From Oceanobacillus jeddahensis (lineage in GTDB: Bacteria > Bacillota > Bacilli > Bacillales > Amphibacillaceae): a stretch of 64,000 bases of DNA. A program made the position numbers and the translations under genes. Below, piece by piece: positions 54,522 through 63,562 of this stretch. The notes beneath the pieces are model-generated. The model did no database searches. It was not told the origin of the DNA and was given only the letters and a program-made list of their open reading frames with translations. The stretch spans positions 310,001-374,000 of the forward strand of contig NZ_CCDM010000004.1 in the NCBI RefSeq assembly GCF_000750635.1, written 5' to 3'. How positions within the stretch are numbered: the first letter of the stretch is position 1; every line of letters starts with the position of its first letter.

Positions 54522-54562
54522 GAAATTCCCGATAAAAAATCTATTTACTCACCGGGAATTTC
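54522..54562 (-). terminator. Terminator of the MFS gene
   Basis: GAAATTCCCG / CGGGAATTTC, 10-bp perfect stem with a 21-nt loop, 15 bp after the MFS stop. Confidence 0.65.
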
Positions 54563-54576
54563 ATTTGCTGTTCCGC

Positions 54577-55830
54577 TTACACTTCTCTTTTCCTGTAAAT
54601 GGGCTCCACTTTGTTCAATTTCACACCGAATTTTCCATAGCTGATCAAAATGAAAGCCGGTATTAAAAGAATACACGCACCGATAATCAATGCAATTTCT
54701 CCATTAAATAATTCTGGAAGAGCTCCTGCCAAAAAAGTACCCAGCATCGTAAATATACCGCCAATAACATAAGTGGAACTTCTGACTCTTGTTAAAAATT
54801 CATTCGGAGTAATCCCTTGATGGACAGCTCCCTGTACAATAAATGCCATAGAGAGTGCACAATCAAAAACGCCCATTCCAATACACATGATCATGAAAGA
54901 ATTTGTTGCCGTAATCATTAATATACCTATCCCAGAGATAACCATTAATAAACTGATCAGCGTCACCCAATTTTTATGTTTAAATGTATTTATCAAAAAG
55001 ATGCCTATAATATTACCAACACCGGCACTTGATAGTAAAATACCAATCAACCCTTCTGATAATTCCATCGTTATTTGAGCATAAAATATAATGGTTAATG
55101 TGATAAATACTGTTGTGAAACCCAATATACACATTGCCACTGTACTGATCAGCTGCTGTGGATTATCTATTAAAATTTTCAAGCCATCTAATGCCTTTCT
55201 TAAAAAAACATTCCATTTCGTTTTTTCTGACGCTTCCTTTTCTACTTCGATACCATCTTTTTCATTGCGAATAAAAGCAATAAATAAACCAGAGAAAAGG
55301 GATAAAGAAGCGCAAATAATCAACGTGAGTACCGATCCTGTTTTTGCTAATAATATCCCACCTAATGCAGGACCGATTACGGTAGCAATAGCATCAGCAG
55401 CTTCTATATTTGTATGCGCTTTTAATAAATTTTCTCTGCCGGCAATATTAGGTATCATCGCAGTAAAGGCGGTTCTGCTAATTAGTGCGACTAATCCCAT
55501 TATGAATAGTAAGGAAGCAATAATCACTGCATTTACATTATTTGTTGCCAGCAGAAAGACAAGGATAAAAATAGCAGCTCCATATAGAAAATGGCAGGCA
55601 GTCCCAACCCTGACCTTGTTCTTATTTTCAATCCATGTCCCTATTGGTATCGCAAATAAAATCGTACCTACTTGCTGAGATAAGGCGACAAGTGCAGTAA
55701 CCAGCGGTGAACTGGTTAATCCTAATACAATTAATGGAATCACTAATTCTCTAAATCTGCCATTTAAAATAGAGAAAAACTCTGCTCCCCACATCCATCT
55801 AAAATTTCTATTAATCAGCATCGTTTTCAA
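54577..55830 (-). CDS. MFS transporter (macrolide-efflux-like)
   Basis: A 417-aa permease with 12 helices; RNFRWMWGAEFFSILNGRFREL and the conserved loop GTWIENKNKVRVG are typical of the Mef/MdtH-like groups. Starts at TTG 55830 with GGAG 9 nt upstream, or ATG 55821. Monocistronic with its own terminator. Likely a small-molecule exporter. Confidence 0.86.
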   Translation of the reverse strand: MKTMLINRNFRWMWGAEFFSILNGRFRELVIPLIVLGLTSSPLVTALVALSQQVGTILFAIPIGTWIENKNKVRVGTACHFLYGAAIFILVFLLATNNVNAVIIASLLFIMGLVALISRTAFTAMIPNIAGRENLLKAHTNIEAADAIATVIGPALGGILLAKTGSVLTLIICASLSLFSGLFIAFIRNEKDGIEVEKEASEKTKWNVFLRKALDGLKILIDNPQQLISTVAMCILGFTTVFITLTIIFYAQITMELSEGLIGILLSSAGVGNIIGIFLINTFKHKNWVTLISLLMVISGIGILMITATNSFMIMCIGMGVFDCALSMAFIVQGAVHQGITPNEFLTRVRSSTYVIGGIFTMLGTFLAGALPELFNGEIALIIGACILLIPAFILISYGKFGVKLNKVEPIYRKREV

Positions 55831-56153
55831 TTTTATTCTCTCCTCTATTGGGAGATACTACTTCCAGGAAACACGTTCCACTCTGCTTAACCGTTTTCTG
55901 TCAGCAAAAGTTCTTATTTCGTTGTATAGCTATCTCCCTGTTTGATATTTATTACATATTCGAACAGAGAGAATTCTAAATTGGACGATCCATTTTATTT
56001 AGCTCCTTATGGTTAGTAAAGATTTTTTACATATCAGACTATATTGATTTTCAGCCTCTTTTTTGTATCTTTACCTATTTATTCTGTGAAAGTAAGCATG
56101 GAAGAGATACATATCCAAAAAAATCAAACGAATGATTATCGCTCATTCCATAT
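55831..56153. other. 323-bp gap, nothing recognised
   Basis: AT-rich, no gene or repeat family member detected; it should contain the promoter of the MFS gene at its left end and the 3' region of the Rid gene at its right. No clear hairpin. Confidence 0.5.
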
Positions 56154-56552
56154 TTACGTATTTTCTTTACATGCCCATGCATCAATCTCCACTTTAAATT
56201 GCGGACCGGCGAGCCCGGCAACAAAAACCATGGTAGTACATGGCAGGTGATCACCTAAGAACTCCCCAATGACGTCTCTTCTCCGATCCGCATCCATCTC
56301 TCCAACAATATAAAACACAAGCTTCGTTAGATTTTCGACGTCCATATCTGCTTCTTGTAAATTAATACGAATGTTTTTAAAAGCCATTTTTAATTGTTCA
56401 ACGGAATCTTCTGAAACATTTCCTTCTACATCCATTCCCAGCTGTCCTGATAAGGTTAACCATCTTATGTCTCCAGAAGCTTCTATTTGATGAGTATATG
56501 GAGCTAATGGTTTATGTACCCCTTTTGGATTTCTCGATTCTATCAATTTCAT
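56154..56552 (-). CDS. Rid (YjgF/YER057c/UK114) family protein
   Basis: A 132-aa trimeric Rid-type protein: SGQLGMDVEGNV and QLKMAFKNIRINLQEADMDVENLTKLVFYIVGEMDA are family stretches. At the place where RidA has the imine-hydrolysing Arg (P-x-R-S), this protein has PCTTMVFV, so it belongs to a Rid subgroup without canonical enamine/imine deaminase activity. Stands alone; role unknown. Confidence 0.82.
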   Translation of the reverse strand: MKLIESRNPKGVHKPLAPYTHQIEASGDIRWLTLSGQLGMDVEGNVSEDSVEQLKMAFKNIRINLQEADMDVENLTKLVFYIVGEMDADRRRDVIGEFLGDHLPCTTMVFVAGLAGPQFKVEIDAWACKENT

Positions 56553-56667
56553 TCCTCCATTCCGTTTTATAACTTAATGATAAATTAGTAATGATGATTA
56601 TTCAATTTGAACTACTTATCATACAAATAAAAAAACTTGCGAGTTTCTATTCATAAGTATTTTCTTC

Positions 56668-56755
56668 TTATGACCATTTTTATATAACGGTCATAAAAAT
56701 TGCGAAAACACTCCTTTTATGTTATCTTTAAATGACTAAATAAAATTTTTAGTCA
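56668..56755 (+). promoter_or_regulatory. Promoter and two dyads of the TetR/membrane operon
   Basis: TTGCGA (56700-56705), 17-bp spacer, TATCTT (56723-56728). Downstream of the -10 is a perfect dyad TGACTAAA-N7-TTTAGTCA (56733-56755), well placed for autorepression by the TetR encoded at 56768. Upstream of the -35 is another perfect dyad TTATGACC-N13-GGTCATAA (56668-56696) of a different sequence, which could bind a second regulator. Confidence 0.65.
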
Positions 56756-56767
56756 AAAGGAGCAACT

Positions 56768-57355
56768 ATGCCAAAAAAATTCAGTAATACTACTAAAAAT
56801 GAGATCAGAAAGACGATACTAGACGAGTATAAGAAACACTTAATTAATAATGAAGCTTCTAAAATCAGCGTTGATAGCTTGGTTAAGAAAGCCAATATTG
56901 CTAAGGGAACGTTTTACTTTTTCTTCGATAATAAGGAGGAACTATTTCTTGAAGTTACAATAGAAATTCTTACTGCAATCGAAAAACAAATCGAGCAAAT
57001 TAATCGGTCAAGCTCCAATAGCTCTATTTTTCTATTTGAAGTTTTGTTGTATTTGAAGCATGTGGCTAAAGAATATCCATGGGTTATTAAAATGACTGGA
57101 AAAGAATTTAGTTCCATGTTAAATAAGCTTTCCTTGGAAGGTAAAAATCAAATTTATTCTAAAAAAGAACGGATATGGGGAAAAGTTTTTAAATCGATTG
57201 CCGACGATTTAGTGGTTAGTAAATCAATTTTTCAAGGTCTCGTATCGATATTATTGCTTTCTATTTCTGATGGCGACGAAATTACGAGCTTTGATGAAGT
57301 ATATAGGGAATTTGCTTCAATGATTACAAATAGAAGTATTAGAGAGGATAAATGA
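56768..57355 (+). CDS. TetR-family transcriptional regulator
   Basis: A 195-aa repressor. HTH residues 20-62 (KISVDSLVKKANIAKGTFYFFFDNKEELF). Promoter with an operator-like dyad directly upstream. The membrane-protein gene follows after 1 bp (stop 57355, next ATG 57357), so they are an operon and the membrane protein is the likely target or partner. Confidence 0.92.
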   Translation: MPKKFSNTTKNEIRKTILDEYKKHLINNEASKISVDSLVKKANIAKGTFYFFFDNKEELFLEVTIEILTAIEKQIEQINRSSSNSSIFLFEVLLYLKHVAKEYPWVIKMTGKEFSSMLNKLSLEGKNQIYSKKERIWGKVFKSIADDLVVSKSIFQGLVSILLLSISDGDEITSFDEVYREFASMITNRSIREDK

Positions 57356-57356
57356 A

Positions 57357-57755
57357 ATGAATAAATTACTGCGTGTTATGTTTATCATTTTAATTGCTGC
57401 CATGAGTGGTGCTGCAATCATGCAGTTATTTTTTCCTGAAGTGATGGGTTCTCATTCAGAATATGGTATCGCACCGGGCTGGCAGAGAGAAATTGGATTT
57501 TGGAATTTAGCAATATTACCTATTTTAATTGGAATCAACTTAAAATATGACTATTACTTTTTAAAAATCGTCGTAATCTCTCTGATTATTGGTGGATTGG
57601 GATTTGGGACGAATCATCTGCTAGGATTTATAGAGGACGAAAGCAAAACGATCAGTTTAATTGGTGCGGTTGAAAATTATCTATTGGTTTTATTTTGGAT
57701 TCTAGGATTATGGATTGAGCATTCTAAAAATAAATTAGATCCTAACATACAGTAA
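57357..57755 (+). CDS. Four-helix membrane protein
   Basis: A 132-aa protein with four helices at about 5-22, 48-65, 70-90 and 103-122. Distinctive segment GSHSEYGIAPGWQREIGFWNLAI. Similar to uncharacterised small membrane proteins of the DUF6790-like sort. Cotranscribed with the TetR gene, which probably represses it. Confidence 0.68.
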   Translation: MNKLLRVMFIILIAAMSGAAIMQLFFPEVMGSHSEYGIAPGWQREIGFWNLAILPILIGINLKYDYYFLKIVVISLIIGGLGFGTNHLLGFIEDESKTISLIGAVENYLLVLFWILGLWIEHSKNKLDPNIQ

Positions 57756-57764
57756 GTTGTTAAC

Positions 57765-57875
57765 TATAGTAATCTAGAGAATTAGCCACCTGACCTCTCG
57801 TCTAAATAGACTTACTTTCATTTACTATTTGGAAACGGGAGATTTATGGACGTATCTGAGCGATAACTATTTCTC
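57765..57875 (+). mobile_element. Structured repeat, copy F (decayed 3' half)
   Basis: The sequence AGTAATCTAGAGAATTAGCCACCTGACCTCTCGTCTAAATAGACTTAC...ATTTGGAAACGGGAGATTTATGGACG...GATAAC lines up with the right half of copies A-D (AGTGATTCAGGGAGGTAGC..., CTCCCGCCTAAATA..., GGCGGGAG..ACGGACG..GATAAA). The right stem is reduced and the left half is missing. It lies 10 bp past the end of the 130-aa gene at 57885. Confidence 0.5.
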
Positions 57876-57884
57876 ACTCTATCA

Positions 57885-58277
57885 CTACACTTCCTTCTCA
57901 TTCCTATAATCCTCTATCCTTTCTGGTGATGAATAGCCACTGGTCAAAAACGCTGAAACGATCTCTTCAAACTCTAATTGCTCCAGAAAGTTTAAAAAGG
58001 GTGCTATATCATACCATTGATTATGTTGATAAAGAAGTTGAACCAATGTTAATCCAAAAAAACTGTCTTGATGAAAAAAGCAGTCTAATTCTTTTTTTGT
58101 CTCATTTGATAGTAAAGAAAATGAATCCTGTATAAACTGGTTAAAACTTTCTTTTGTGCGATGCTTTTCCGATTGTATATATTCATAATTATTTAGACGA
58201 AACTTGAGTGCGAGTAATTCAAATACATCGGATTGTTCTATGTAATAGTTATCAGATACGTTTCCCACAACATTCAA
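57885..58277 (-). CDS. Hypothetical acidic helical protein
   Basis: A 130-aa protein rich in Leu, Glu and aromatic residues (VFELLALKFRLNNYEYI, LVQLLYQHNQWYDIAPFLNFLEQLEFEEIV). Resembles the N-terminal region of larger helical regulators in Bacillaceae, so it may be truncated; repeat copy F lies immediately after its end. Start ATG 58277 or 58277-proximal; GGAGG 4-6 nt upstream. No confident family. Confidence 0.5.
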   Translation of the reverse strand: MNVVGNVSDNYYIEQSDVFELLALKFRLNNYEYIQSEKHRTKESFNQFIQDSFSLLSNETKKELDCFFHQDSFFGLTLVQLLYQHNQWYDIAPFLNFLEQLEFEEIVSAFLTSGYSSPERIEDYRNEKEV

Positions 58278-58554
58278 CCTCCATCTAATATGTTGTTTAA
58301 AATATGTCTAATTAACGGATAATTGCAACCTTTATTTTTGCTTAGCTATTTCTTCATATTGAAAATTATTTGGACGTTCTTTTATTTTTATCACTCCTAT
58401 TTTTTTATTGTTACTTTTGGTGATTTTTTGTAACCTCTACATATTAGCAATCTATAAGAAATATTGTATTTCCTGTTGTGCTAAGATATGGTGGAATCTA
58501 GTTCAGAGCCCATATTATAAATACGTTGTGTTCAACTTAAAAGGAGGATAAAAA

Positions 58555-58935
58555 ATGTTTCAAAATTTCCAAGCTATGAGTAGCTTTCCAGTAAACGATA
58601 TTGACAAAGCTCGTCTATTTTATGAGGATACACTTGGTATCCAAACGACAGATGAAGCAATTGGTTTCACCCTCCATTTCGCAGATACAAAAGTTTTTAT
58701 CTACTCAAAAGGTCAAAATCATTATCCAGCCAACTATTTTGTATTGAGCATCACCGTGCCGGATATTAATCAGGCTGTTGTTCAGCTCAATGAAAAAGGA
58801 ATCAACCTCGAAATAATAGAAGGTATGGAACATGATGAATATGGCATCATCCGTGGAAAGGCAATTCATAGAGGACCAGACGTGGCTCTGTTTAAAGACC
58901 CAGCCGGGAACTTATTAGCGGTAGAAGAGAATTAA
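58555..58935 (+). CDS. VOC/glyoxalase-superfamily protein
   Basis: A 126-aa single-module vicinal-oxygen-chelate protein: SSFPVNDIDKARLFYEDTLGI at the start and HRGPDVALFKDPAGNLLAVEE at the end, with the alternating beta-alpha-beta units between. Could be a thiol transferase, a dioxygenase-like or antibiotic-binding protein. RBS AAGGAGG is 8 nt upstream. Followed after 42 bp by a hydrolase on the same strand. Confidence 0.87.
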   Translation: MFQNFQAMSSFPVNDIDKARLFYEDTLGIQTTDEAIGFTLHFADTKVFIYSKGQNHYPANYFVLSITVPDINQAVVQLNEKGINLEIIEGMEHDEYGIIRGKAIHRGPDVALFKDPAGNLLAVEEN

Positions 58936-58977
58936 GATGAATTACTATTAAAAACACGCAAAAAGGAGGTTAAATAA

Positions 58978-59763
58978 ATGAAAACGACTCAATCAAAAGA
59001 TGGCACCATGCTAGCATATGATATATATGGCGATGGAGCCCCACTTCTATTTATAACTGGTGCAACTTGCTTTCGGTCATTTAAACCGGTTCTATATGAT
59101 GCAAATGTATTTGCAGAACAATTTACCGTGTATAATTATGACCGGCGCGGTCGTGGTGATAGTGATAACACACTACCCTACTCTATAGAACGTGAACTCG
59201 AAGATATTGAAGCTATGATTGATGAAGCAGGAGGCGAGGCAAATGTATACGGGCATTCTTCGGGAGCTATTCTAGCACTGGAAGCTGCTATGAAGCTTGA
59301 GAGCAAGATAAAAAGAGTGGCACTGTATGATCCAGCATATGCTGATAATGAAGCAAATTTGAAGGAGTTTAAATTGTTGAGTCAAGAATTATATAAAATG
59401 CTGGCGCTTGGCAAACAGAATGAGGCGCTTCGTTCATTCTTGCAGGGCATCGGAACACCTATCGAAATAATTGATGAGATGTTTCAGAAGTCCCCTCAAT
59501 GGGCAACAATGCTGGATCTCGCACCAACACTTGCATACGATACAATGCTGGCCAGCCACTTGCCGCCGATTTCAAAGGCCTCCCAGCTAAAAACGCCAAC
59601 ACAAATAATCATTGGAGAAAAAAGCCCTGCTTCGGTACATGAGGTTGCAAAGCAATTGGATAAAGCAATCCCAAATACGATGTTCAACATTCTCGAAGGA
59701 CAAGATCATATGCCTGACCCTAAAACAGTGCTGCAGGCCTTCGCTCCTTTCTTTACACGTTAG
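58978..59763 (+). CDS. Alpha/beta hydrolase
   Basis: A 261-aa hydrolase: oxyanion region FITGATC, nucleophile elbow GHSSGAI with Ser about 94, catalytic Asp/Glu in TQIIIGEKSP and His in EGQDHMPDP. Esterase, lactonase or haloperoxidase-like. Cotranscribed with the VOC gene upstream. Terminator at 59904-59938. Confidence 0.87.
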   Translation: MKTTQSKDGTMLAYDIYGDGAPLLFITGATCFRSFKPVLYDANVFAEQFTVYNYDRRGRGDSDNTLPYSIERELEDIEAMIDEAGGEANVYGHSSGAILALEAAMKLESKIKRVALYDPAYADNEANLKEFKLLSQELYKMLALGKQNEALRSFLQGIGTPIEIIDEMFQKSPQWATMLDLAPTLAYDTMLASHLPPISKASQLKTPTQIIIGEKSPASVHEVAKQLDKAIPNTMFNILEGQDHMPDPKTVLQAFAPFFTR

Positions 59764-59788
59764 TATAAAGAGGAAGTATAAAACTTTA

Positions 59789-59832
59789 GCGACGGTTTTC
59801 GATGAGGCGAGTAATCGCAATCTCAGTCCCAA
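59789..59832 (+). repeat. Fragment of the repeat's internal hairpin arm (copy G)
   Basis: GCGACGGTTTTCGATGAGGC, then GAGTAATCGCA and ATCTCAGTCCCAAC: the internal hairpin module of copies C and D, without the ends of the element. The stem GAG/CTC is partly kept while the constant 11-nt loop is intact. It lies between the hydrolase stop and its terminator. Confidence 0.6.
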
Positions 59833-59903
59833 CTAAGGCAGTCCTACGCCTTTCAGGCTTGACTTGCCAAGTTTTCTTAAAAAAAGAATCATTTTAAACT
59901 TAT

Positions 59904-59938
59904 TAACCAGGCCTTTAATAGCTATTAAAGACTGGTTA
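59904..59938 (+). terminator. Terminator of the VOC/hydrolase operon
   Basis: TAACCAG / CTGGTTA enclosing a second perfect stem CTTTAATAG/CTATTAAAG, followed by TTTTG; 140 bp after the stop. Confidence 0.75.
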
Positions 59939-60065
59939 TTTTGTGTAATCCAATCAAAATTCAATGAAATATACTATTCGTTTTTATTATACTTTCTTAT
60001 TCTCCTATTGAATTTATTTGGACGTTTATATAAAACGTTTATATAATAATAAATAAATATGGAGG

Positions 60066-60842
60066 TTGTCCAAAATTATACATAACAATAATTTTTGGAA
60101 TGCTACAGTTGAAGAACTTTCAAATGGCTATGCTTTTGATAAAAATACCGACAGCTATGTATGTCTGTTGTGCAACGAGCATTTCGAAGATGGGATTATC
60201 TATCCATCGGACGGAATATTATACGAAGCAAAAAAAGCTGTTATTCAGCATATCAAACAGGAACATGATTCTGTATTTGATTATCTCATTCATCTTGATA
60301 GGAAATACACTGGATTAACAGATCATCAAAAAGAACTGCTTACCCTTTTCTATCAAGGGTTAACTGATAAAGAAATTGTCCAGGAACAAAATGGCGGAAG
60401 CCCTTCTACAATTCGAAGTCATCGTTTTAATCTAAAGGAAAAGGAGAAACGCGCGAAAGTTTTTCTGACATTAATGAATCTATTAAATAAAGAAGTATGT
60501 CAGGAGAGTGATCATAAGTTTGTTCCCTTTCATAAGGGAGCGAAAATGGTGGATGATCGTTATGCCATTACAGAAGCGGAGAAAAAGAAAACTTTATCAA
60601 CCTATTTTAAAGATGGATTAGATGGACAGCTGGATAAATTCCCAAGCAAAGAAAAAAGAAAATTGATTGTCCTACAAAATATCATTACCCATTTTGAACT
60701 TCATAAGGTTTATTCAGAAAAAGAAGTAAATCAAATTCTTGAGCCTGTCTATCATGACTTTGTCACAGTTAGAAGATATTTAATCGAGTACGGCTTTATG
60801 GAACGAAATAGGGATGGTACGGCGTATTGGGTGAAAAATTAA
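60066..60842 (+). CDS. DUF2087-type regulator with LuxR-like HTH
   Basis: About 255 aa. N-terminal zinc-finger-like segment CLLCNEHF...H...H (about 35-75), central HTH LTDHQKELLTLFYQGLTDKEIVQ...PSTIRSHRF (about 90-125), C-terminal DUF2087 (LSTYFKDGLDGQLDKFPSKEKRKL...). A regulator, probably with metal binding. Start is uncertain: TTG 60066 touches the GGAGG (60061-60065), while the well-spaced codon (9 nt) is ATT at 60075, in frame. Followed after 14 bp by a DinB-like gene. Confidence 0.75.
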   Translation: MSKIIHNNNFWNATVEELSNGYAFDKNTDSYVCLLCNEHFEDGIIYPSDGILYEAKKAVIQHIKQEHDSVFDYLIHLDRKYTGLTDHQKELLTLFYQGLTDKEIVQEQNGGSPSTIRSHRFNLKEKEKRAKVFLTLMNLLNKEVCQESDHKFVPFHKGAKMVDDRYAITEAEKKKTLSTYFKDGLDGQLDKFPSKEKRKLIVLQNIITHFELHKVYSEKEVNQILEPVYHDFVTVRRYLIEYGFMERNRDGTAYWVKN

Positions 60843-60856
60843 GGAGATTTTATATT

Positions 60857-61387
60857 ATGAATAAAACGAAAGCTTTGCTAAATAACATTACTTTTCAATT
60901 CAATATTTCTAAACAGCTGCTGGAATATCATCTCACTTCTCTGGGACAGGAAGAATATAGGTGGTGCTCTCCGAATGCCGGGCTCTATCTTAAAGAGAAG
61001 AATGGAAAATGGGTTGCTGATTTACCTGAATCAGAAAATTATCATATTGGAACTCCCAGTATTGCCTGGACTTTATGGCATATCACGTTCTGGTGGGAAA
61101 TGGTGTTGGATCATTCTTTCGGGGAAGGAACACTGACCAAAGAAGAAATTAAGGTTCATGAAGATGTTGCATCCGTAAAGACAGCTATTCATTCCCTGAT
61201 TGTAAAATGGGAAGAAATTTTGGCCAATTTAAAAGAAGAGGAACTATACAGCAAAGCATATACTGCATTTCCATTTAACAATGAAGTAGCATTCCATCAT
61301 TTAGCTTCATGGCTTAATCTGGAATTAATGAAGAATGCTGCTGAAATAGGTTATGTCCGTTTTGAATATGCCTCTGCTGAGAAATAA
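60857..61387 (+). CDS. DinB-family four-helix protein
   Basis: A 176-aa protein from ATG 60857 (AAGGAG 10 nt upstream). SIAWTLWHITFWWEMVLDHSF carries the DinB His; VAFHHLASWLNLELMKNAAEIGYVRF is the C-terminal helix with another His. Probably metal binding; role unknown, possibly controlled by the DUF2087 protein in the same operon. Confidence 0.8.
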   Translation: MNKTKALLNNITFQFNISKQLLEYHLTSLGQEEYRWCSPNAGLYLKEKNGKWVADLPESENYHIGTPSIAWTLWHITFWWEMVLDHSFGEGTLTKEEIKVHEDVASVKTAIHSLIVKWEEILANLKEEELYSKAYTAFPFNNEVAFHHLASWLNLELMKNAAEIGYVRFEYASAEK

Positions 61388-61464
61388 GCTTATTATGGAG
61401 GAGAGCTCCGAGGTAAAGCTCTCTCCCTCAATAGCCTTCAAATGAATCAAAGTGAGCTAAAAAT

Positions 61465-62724
61465 TTAATTAACCTCTGCTCTATTAAATAATTTAACATT
61501 ATCAATATCCGGGAGCTTACGTAAAACTGTACTGCATAACCAAAGAATGCTGAAGACGATCATGGAAATACCACAAATCAAAACCGGAATTTCCGGTGTT
61601 AATGCTTCTCCCAAAAAGCCGCCAATCAACGCCCCCACCGGCATTCCCAGTGATGCTGCACTTGTTAACAGCGTAATAACCCTTCCTATGAATGCTGTTT
61701 CTACCTGCTTCTGAATGGATGAAAAGATAAGGATATTTAGTACTCCAATCGATATGGCACCAATACCGAATAAAATCATGGATGCTATTATTGGCAGGGT
61801 GGCTGTTCCTATCCACATGATTCCTGTGCCAATAAATAAGAATATAATTAATTTTCCGAAATCAAAATGTTTGAGTTTTGGAGTAATCATTGTACCTATC
61901 ATGACTCCAATGGACATAGAAGCAAGATAAAATCCATACATAGCTTCTGTTCCGTTCCCTTTTATAAGCGTAAATGCAGGTAAATTTGTTGTCATGATGA
62001 TCATAGCTATATTTACGAAGACAATTGAAAATATCATTTTAGGAACTAAAGATTTTCTAATATAATTAAAGCCTGCTTTCAGATCTAAAAAATAAACATG
62101 AACTGCAGAACCAATTGACTGAGATGTCCCACTAGAATTAACGGGCTTCCCAAAATTAAAAAATGCATAGGAGAGACTTACTAGTAACAGGCATATAGCG
62201 GTAATCGAAATAGCCGGAACTGTACCAATAAATGTTATGATAATACCTGCTCCTGCAATGAAAGCAATGTCCATCGCTTCACGAATCGTTTGTAAATAGG
62301 CGTTTGCTTCTACGATATTATCTTTTCCAACAATAATGGGTAATATGGTCGATTCAATGGGATACGTATATTGTGTAATTAAAGCAGTGATAAATAGCAG
62401 ACTAATGACGTACCAAATATTTAATCCAATGGTGTAGTGTAATAAAGGTATCGTAAATAAAATAATTGCTTTGATAAGGTTACTATATACCAGACCATTT
62501 TTATATTTAGTATAGTTAGCTAACGGGGCAATTAAAAAAGACAATACGCCGGCTGAGGTTATCGCGAAAAACGCAAATCCAGAATAGAGAACGCTGCCAC
62601 TAATATTTAAAACAAGCAGCATTCCTGCAACGGAGTATATACCATTTCCTAATCCATTAATAAAAACACCGGTCATCAATATTAAATAATTTCTTTCCAA
62701 TACAAATGGCTTTATTCTTTTCAT
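61465..62724 (-). CDS. MFS transporter
   Basis: A 419-aa permease with 12 helices of the Mef-like group (YLILMTGVFINGLGNGIYSVAG; APLANYTKYKNGLVYSNL loop). Its start overlaps the stop of the HTH regulator by 4 bp (ATGA), so expression is coupled and controlled from the duplicated operator at 63250-63304. Likely exports the regulator's ligand. Confidence 0.88.
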   Translation of the reverse strand: MKRIKPFVLERNYLILMTGVFINGLGNGIYSVAGMLLVLNISGSVLYSGFAFFAITSAGVLSFLIAPLANYTKYKNGLVYSNLIKAIILFTIPLLHYTIGLNIWYVISLLFITALITQYTYPIESTILPIIVGKDNIVEANAYLQTIREAMDIAFIAGAGIIITFIGTVPAISITAICLLLVSLSYAFFNFGKPVNSSGTSQSIGSAVHVYFLDLKAGFNYIRKSLVPKMIFSIVFVNIAMIIMTTNLPAFTLIKGNGTEAMYGFYLASMSIGVMIGTMITPKLKHFDFGKLIIFLFIGTGIMWIGTATLPIIASMILFGIGAISIGVLNILIFSSIQKQVETAFIGRVITLLTSAASLGMPVGALIGGFLGEALTPEIPVLICGISMIVFSILWLCSTVLRKLPDIDNVKLFNRAEVN

Positions 62725-63209
62725 TCCTCTTCCCCCTCATTAAATTCTTTGATAAGAAATTCTACAGAATAAGATGACTGCTCTTCGCTATCCTTTTCTT
62801 TATATGATAAATGACCGTATTTAAAGAAAAGGTCCTGCAGCTCTTCTCCCAACTGATCTACAAGTTTTTTAGACAGATATATATTAGTACTTCCACTATT
62901 TACATGCCCGGCCGGAGATATTTGCTCCGGATTTTTAAACAATACTGCTTTTGCTCTATAAAACTTCTCAACAATTCCTTTTTCTGTCCGAACACTTTCT
63001 ACTTCTAAAATATCGTGCTTAACAAGCTGCTGAATATGATAATAAATCGTCCCGGGATTCTTCCCCATTAAATCTGCTGCTTGTTTCGGTGTCATCGCCT
63101 GTTCAAAAAGCAAGGCGATTAACCTTGATCTTAACGGGTTAGAGATTACTTTCTGCTGTTCCCAATTTATTTGCATCCTTTTATCCTTATGAAATTCATT
63201 CCAGTCCAT
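62721..63209 (-). CDS. ArsR-like winged-HTH regulator
   Basis: A 162-aa repressor. HTH region SNPLRSRLIALLFEQAMTPKQAADLMGKNPGTIYYHIQQLVKHDIL followed by a wing, then a C-terminal helical part. Start ATG 63209 with AGGTGA 6-7 nt upstream; the frame to 63218 has no better RBS. Directly upstream are two copies of a 16-bp palindrome, strong candidates for its operators. Confidence 0.87.
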   Translation of the reverse strand: MDWNEFHKDKRMQINWEQQKVISNPLRSRLIALLFEQAMTPKQAADLMGKNPGTIYYHIQQLVKHDILEVESVRTEKGIVEKFYRAKAVLFKNPEQISPAGHVNSGSTNIYLSKKLVDQLGEELQDLFFKYGHLSYKEKDSEEQSSYSVEFLIKEFNEGEEE

Positions 63210-63249
63210 TGCTATCACCTTCCATTTTAATATTTATATTTATAAATCA

Positions 63250-63304
63250 ATTTGGAAATCCAAATCATATATTTGTATTCATCATACGATTTGGATTTCC
63301 AAAT
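63250..63304 (-). promoter_or_regulatory. Two palindromic operators of the HTH/MFS operon
   Basis: ATTTGGAAATCCAAAT (63250-63265) and ATTTGGATTTCCAAAT (63289-63304) are each 16-bp perfect palindromes, and together they form a perfect 17-bp inverted repeat. Centre spacing is 39 bp, close to four helical turns, which suits cooperative dimers of the winged-HTH protein encoded just downstream on the minus strand. The remainder of 63305-63562 shows no gene. Confidence 0.75.
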
Positions 63305-63562
63305 GTCAATGTTTTTTTTCTGACTTTTTAAAAATTAATACGTAAATACATACTTATTTTATCAACGTTGGTTAGGAACTACTTTAATAATCAGTGGCTT
63401 TTCTGATCCAGGAAGGAATTAAAAGAAGTTGATATTGATAGTCAGCTTAAGTATGGGAGAAAATTTAGCAATTGTTATACTTTTACAGAATCGTACAGGT
63501 GTTATACTTGAATACATACAGATGTTCCATAACAAAATGGTAAAAAAGAAAGGATGCTGAAA

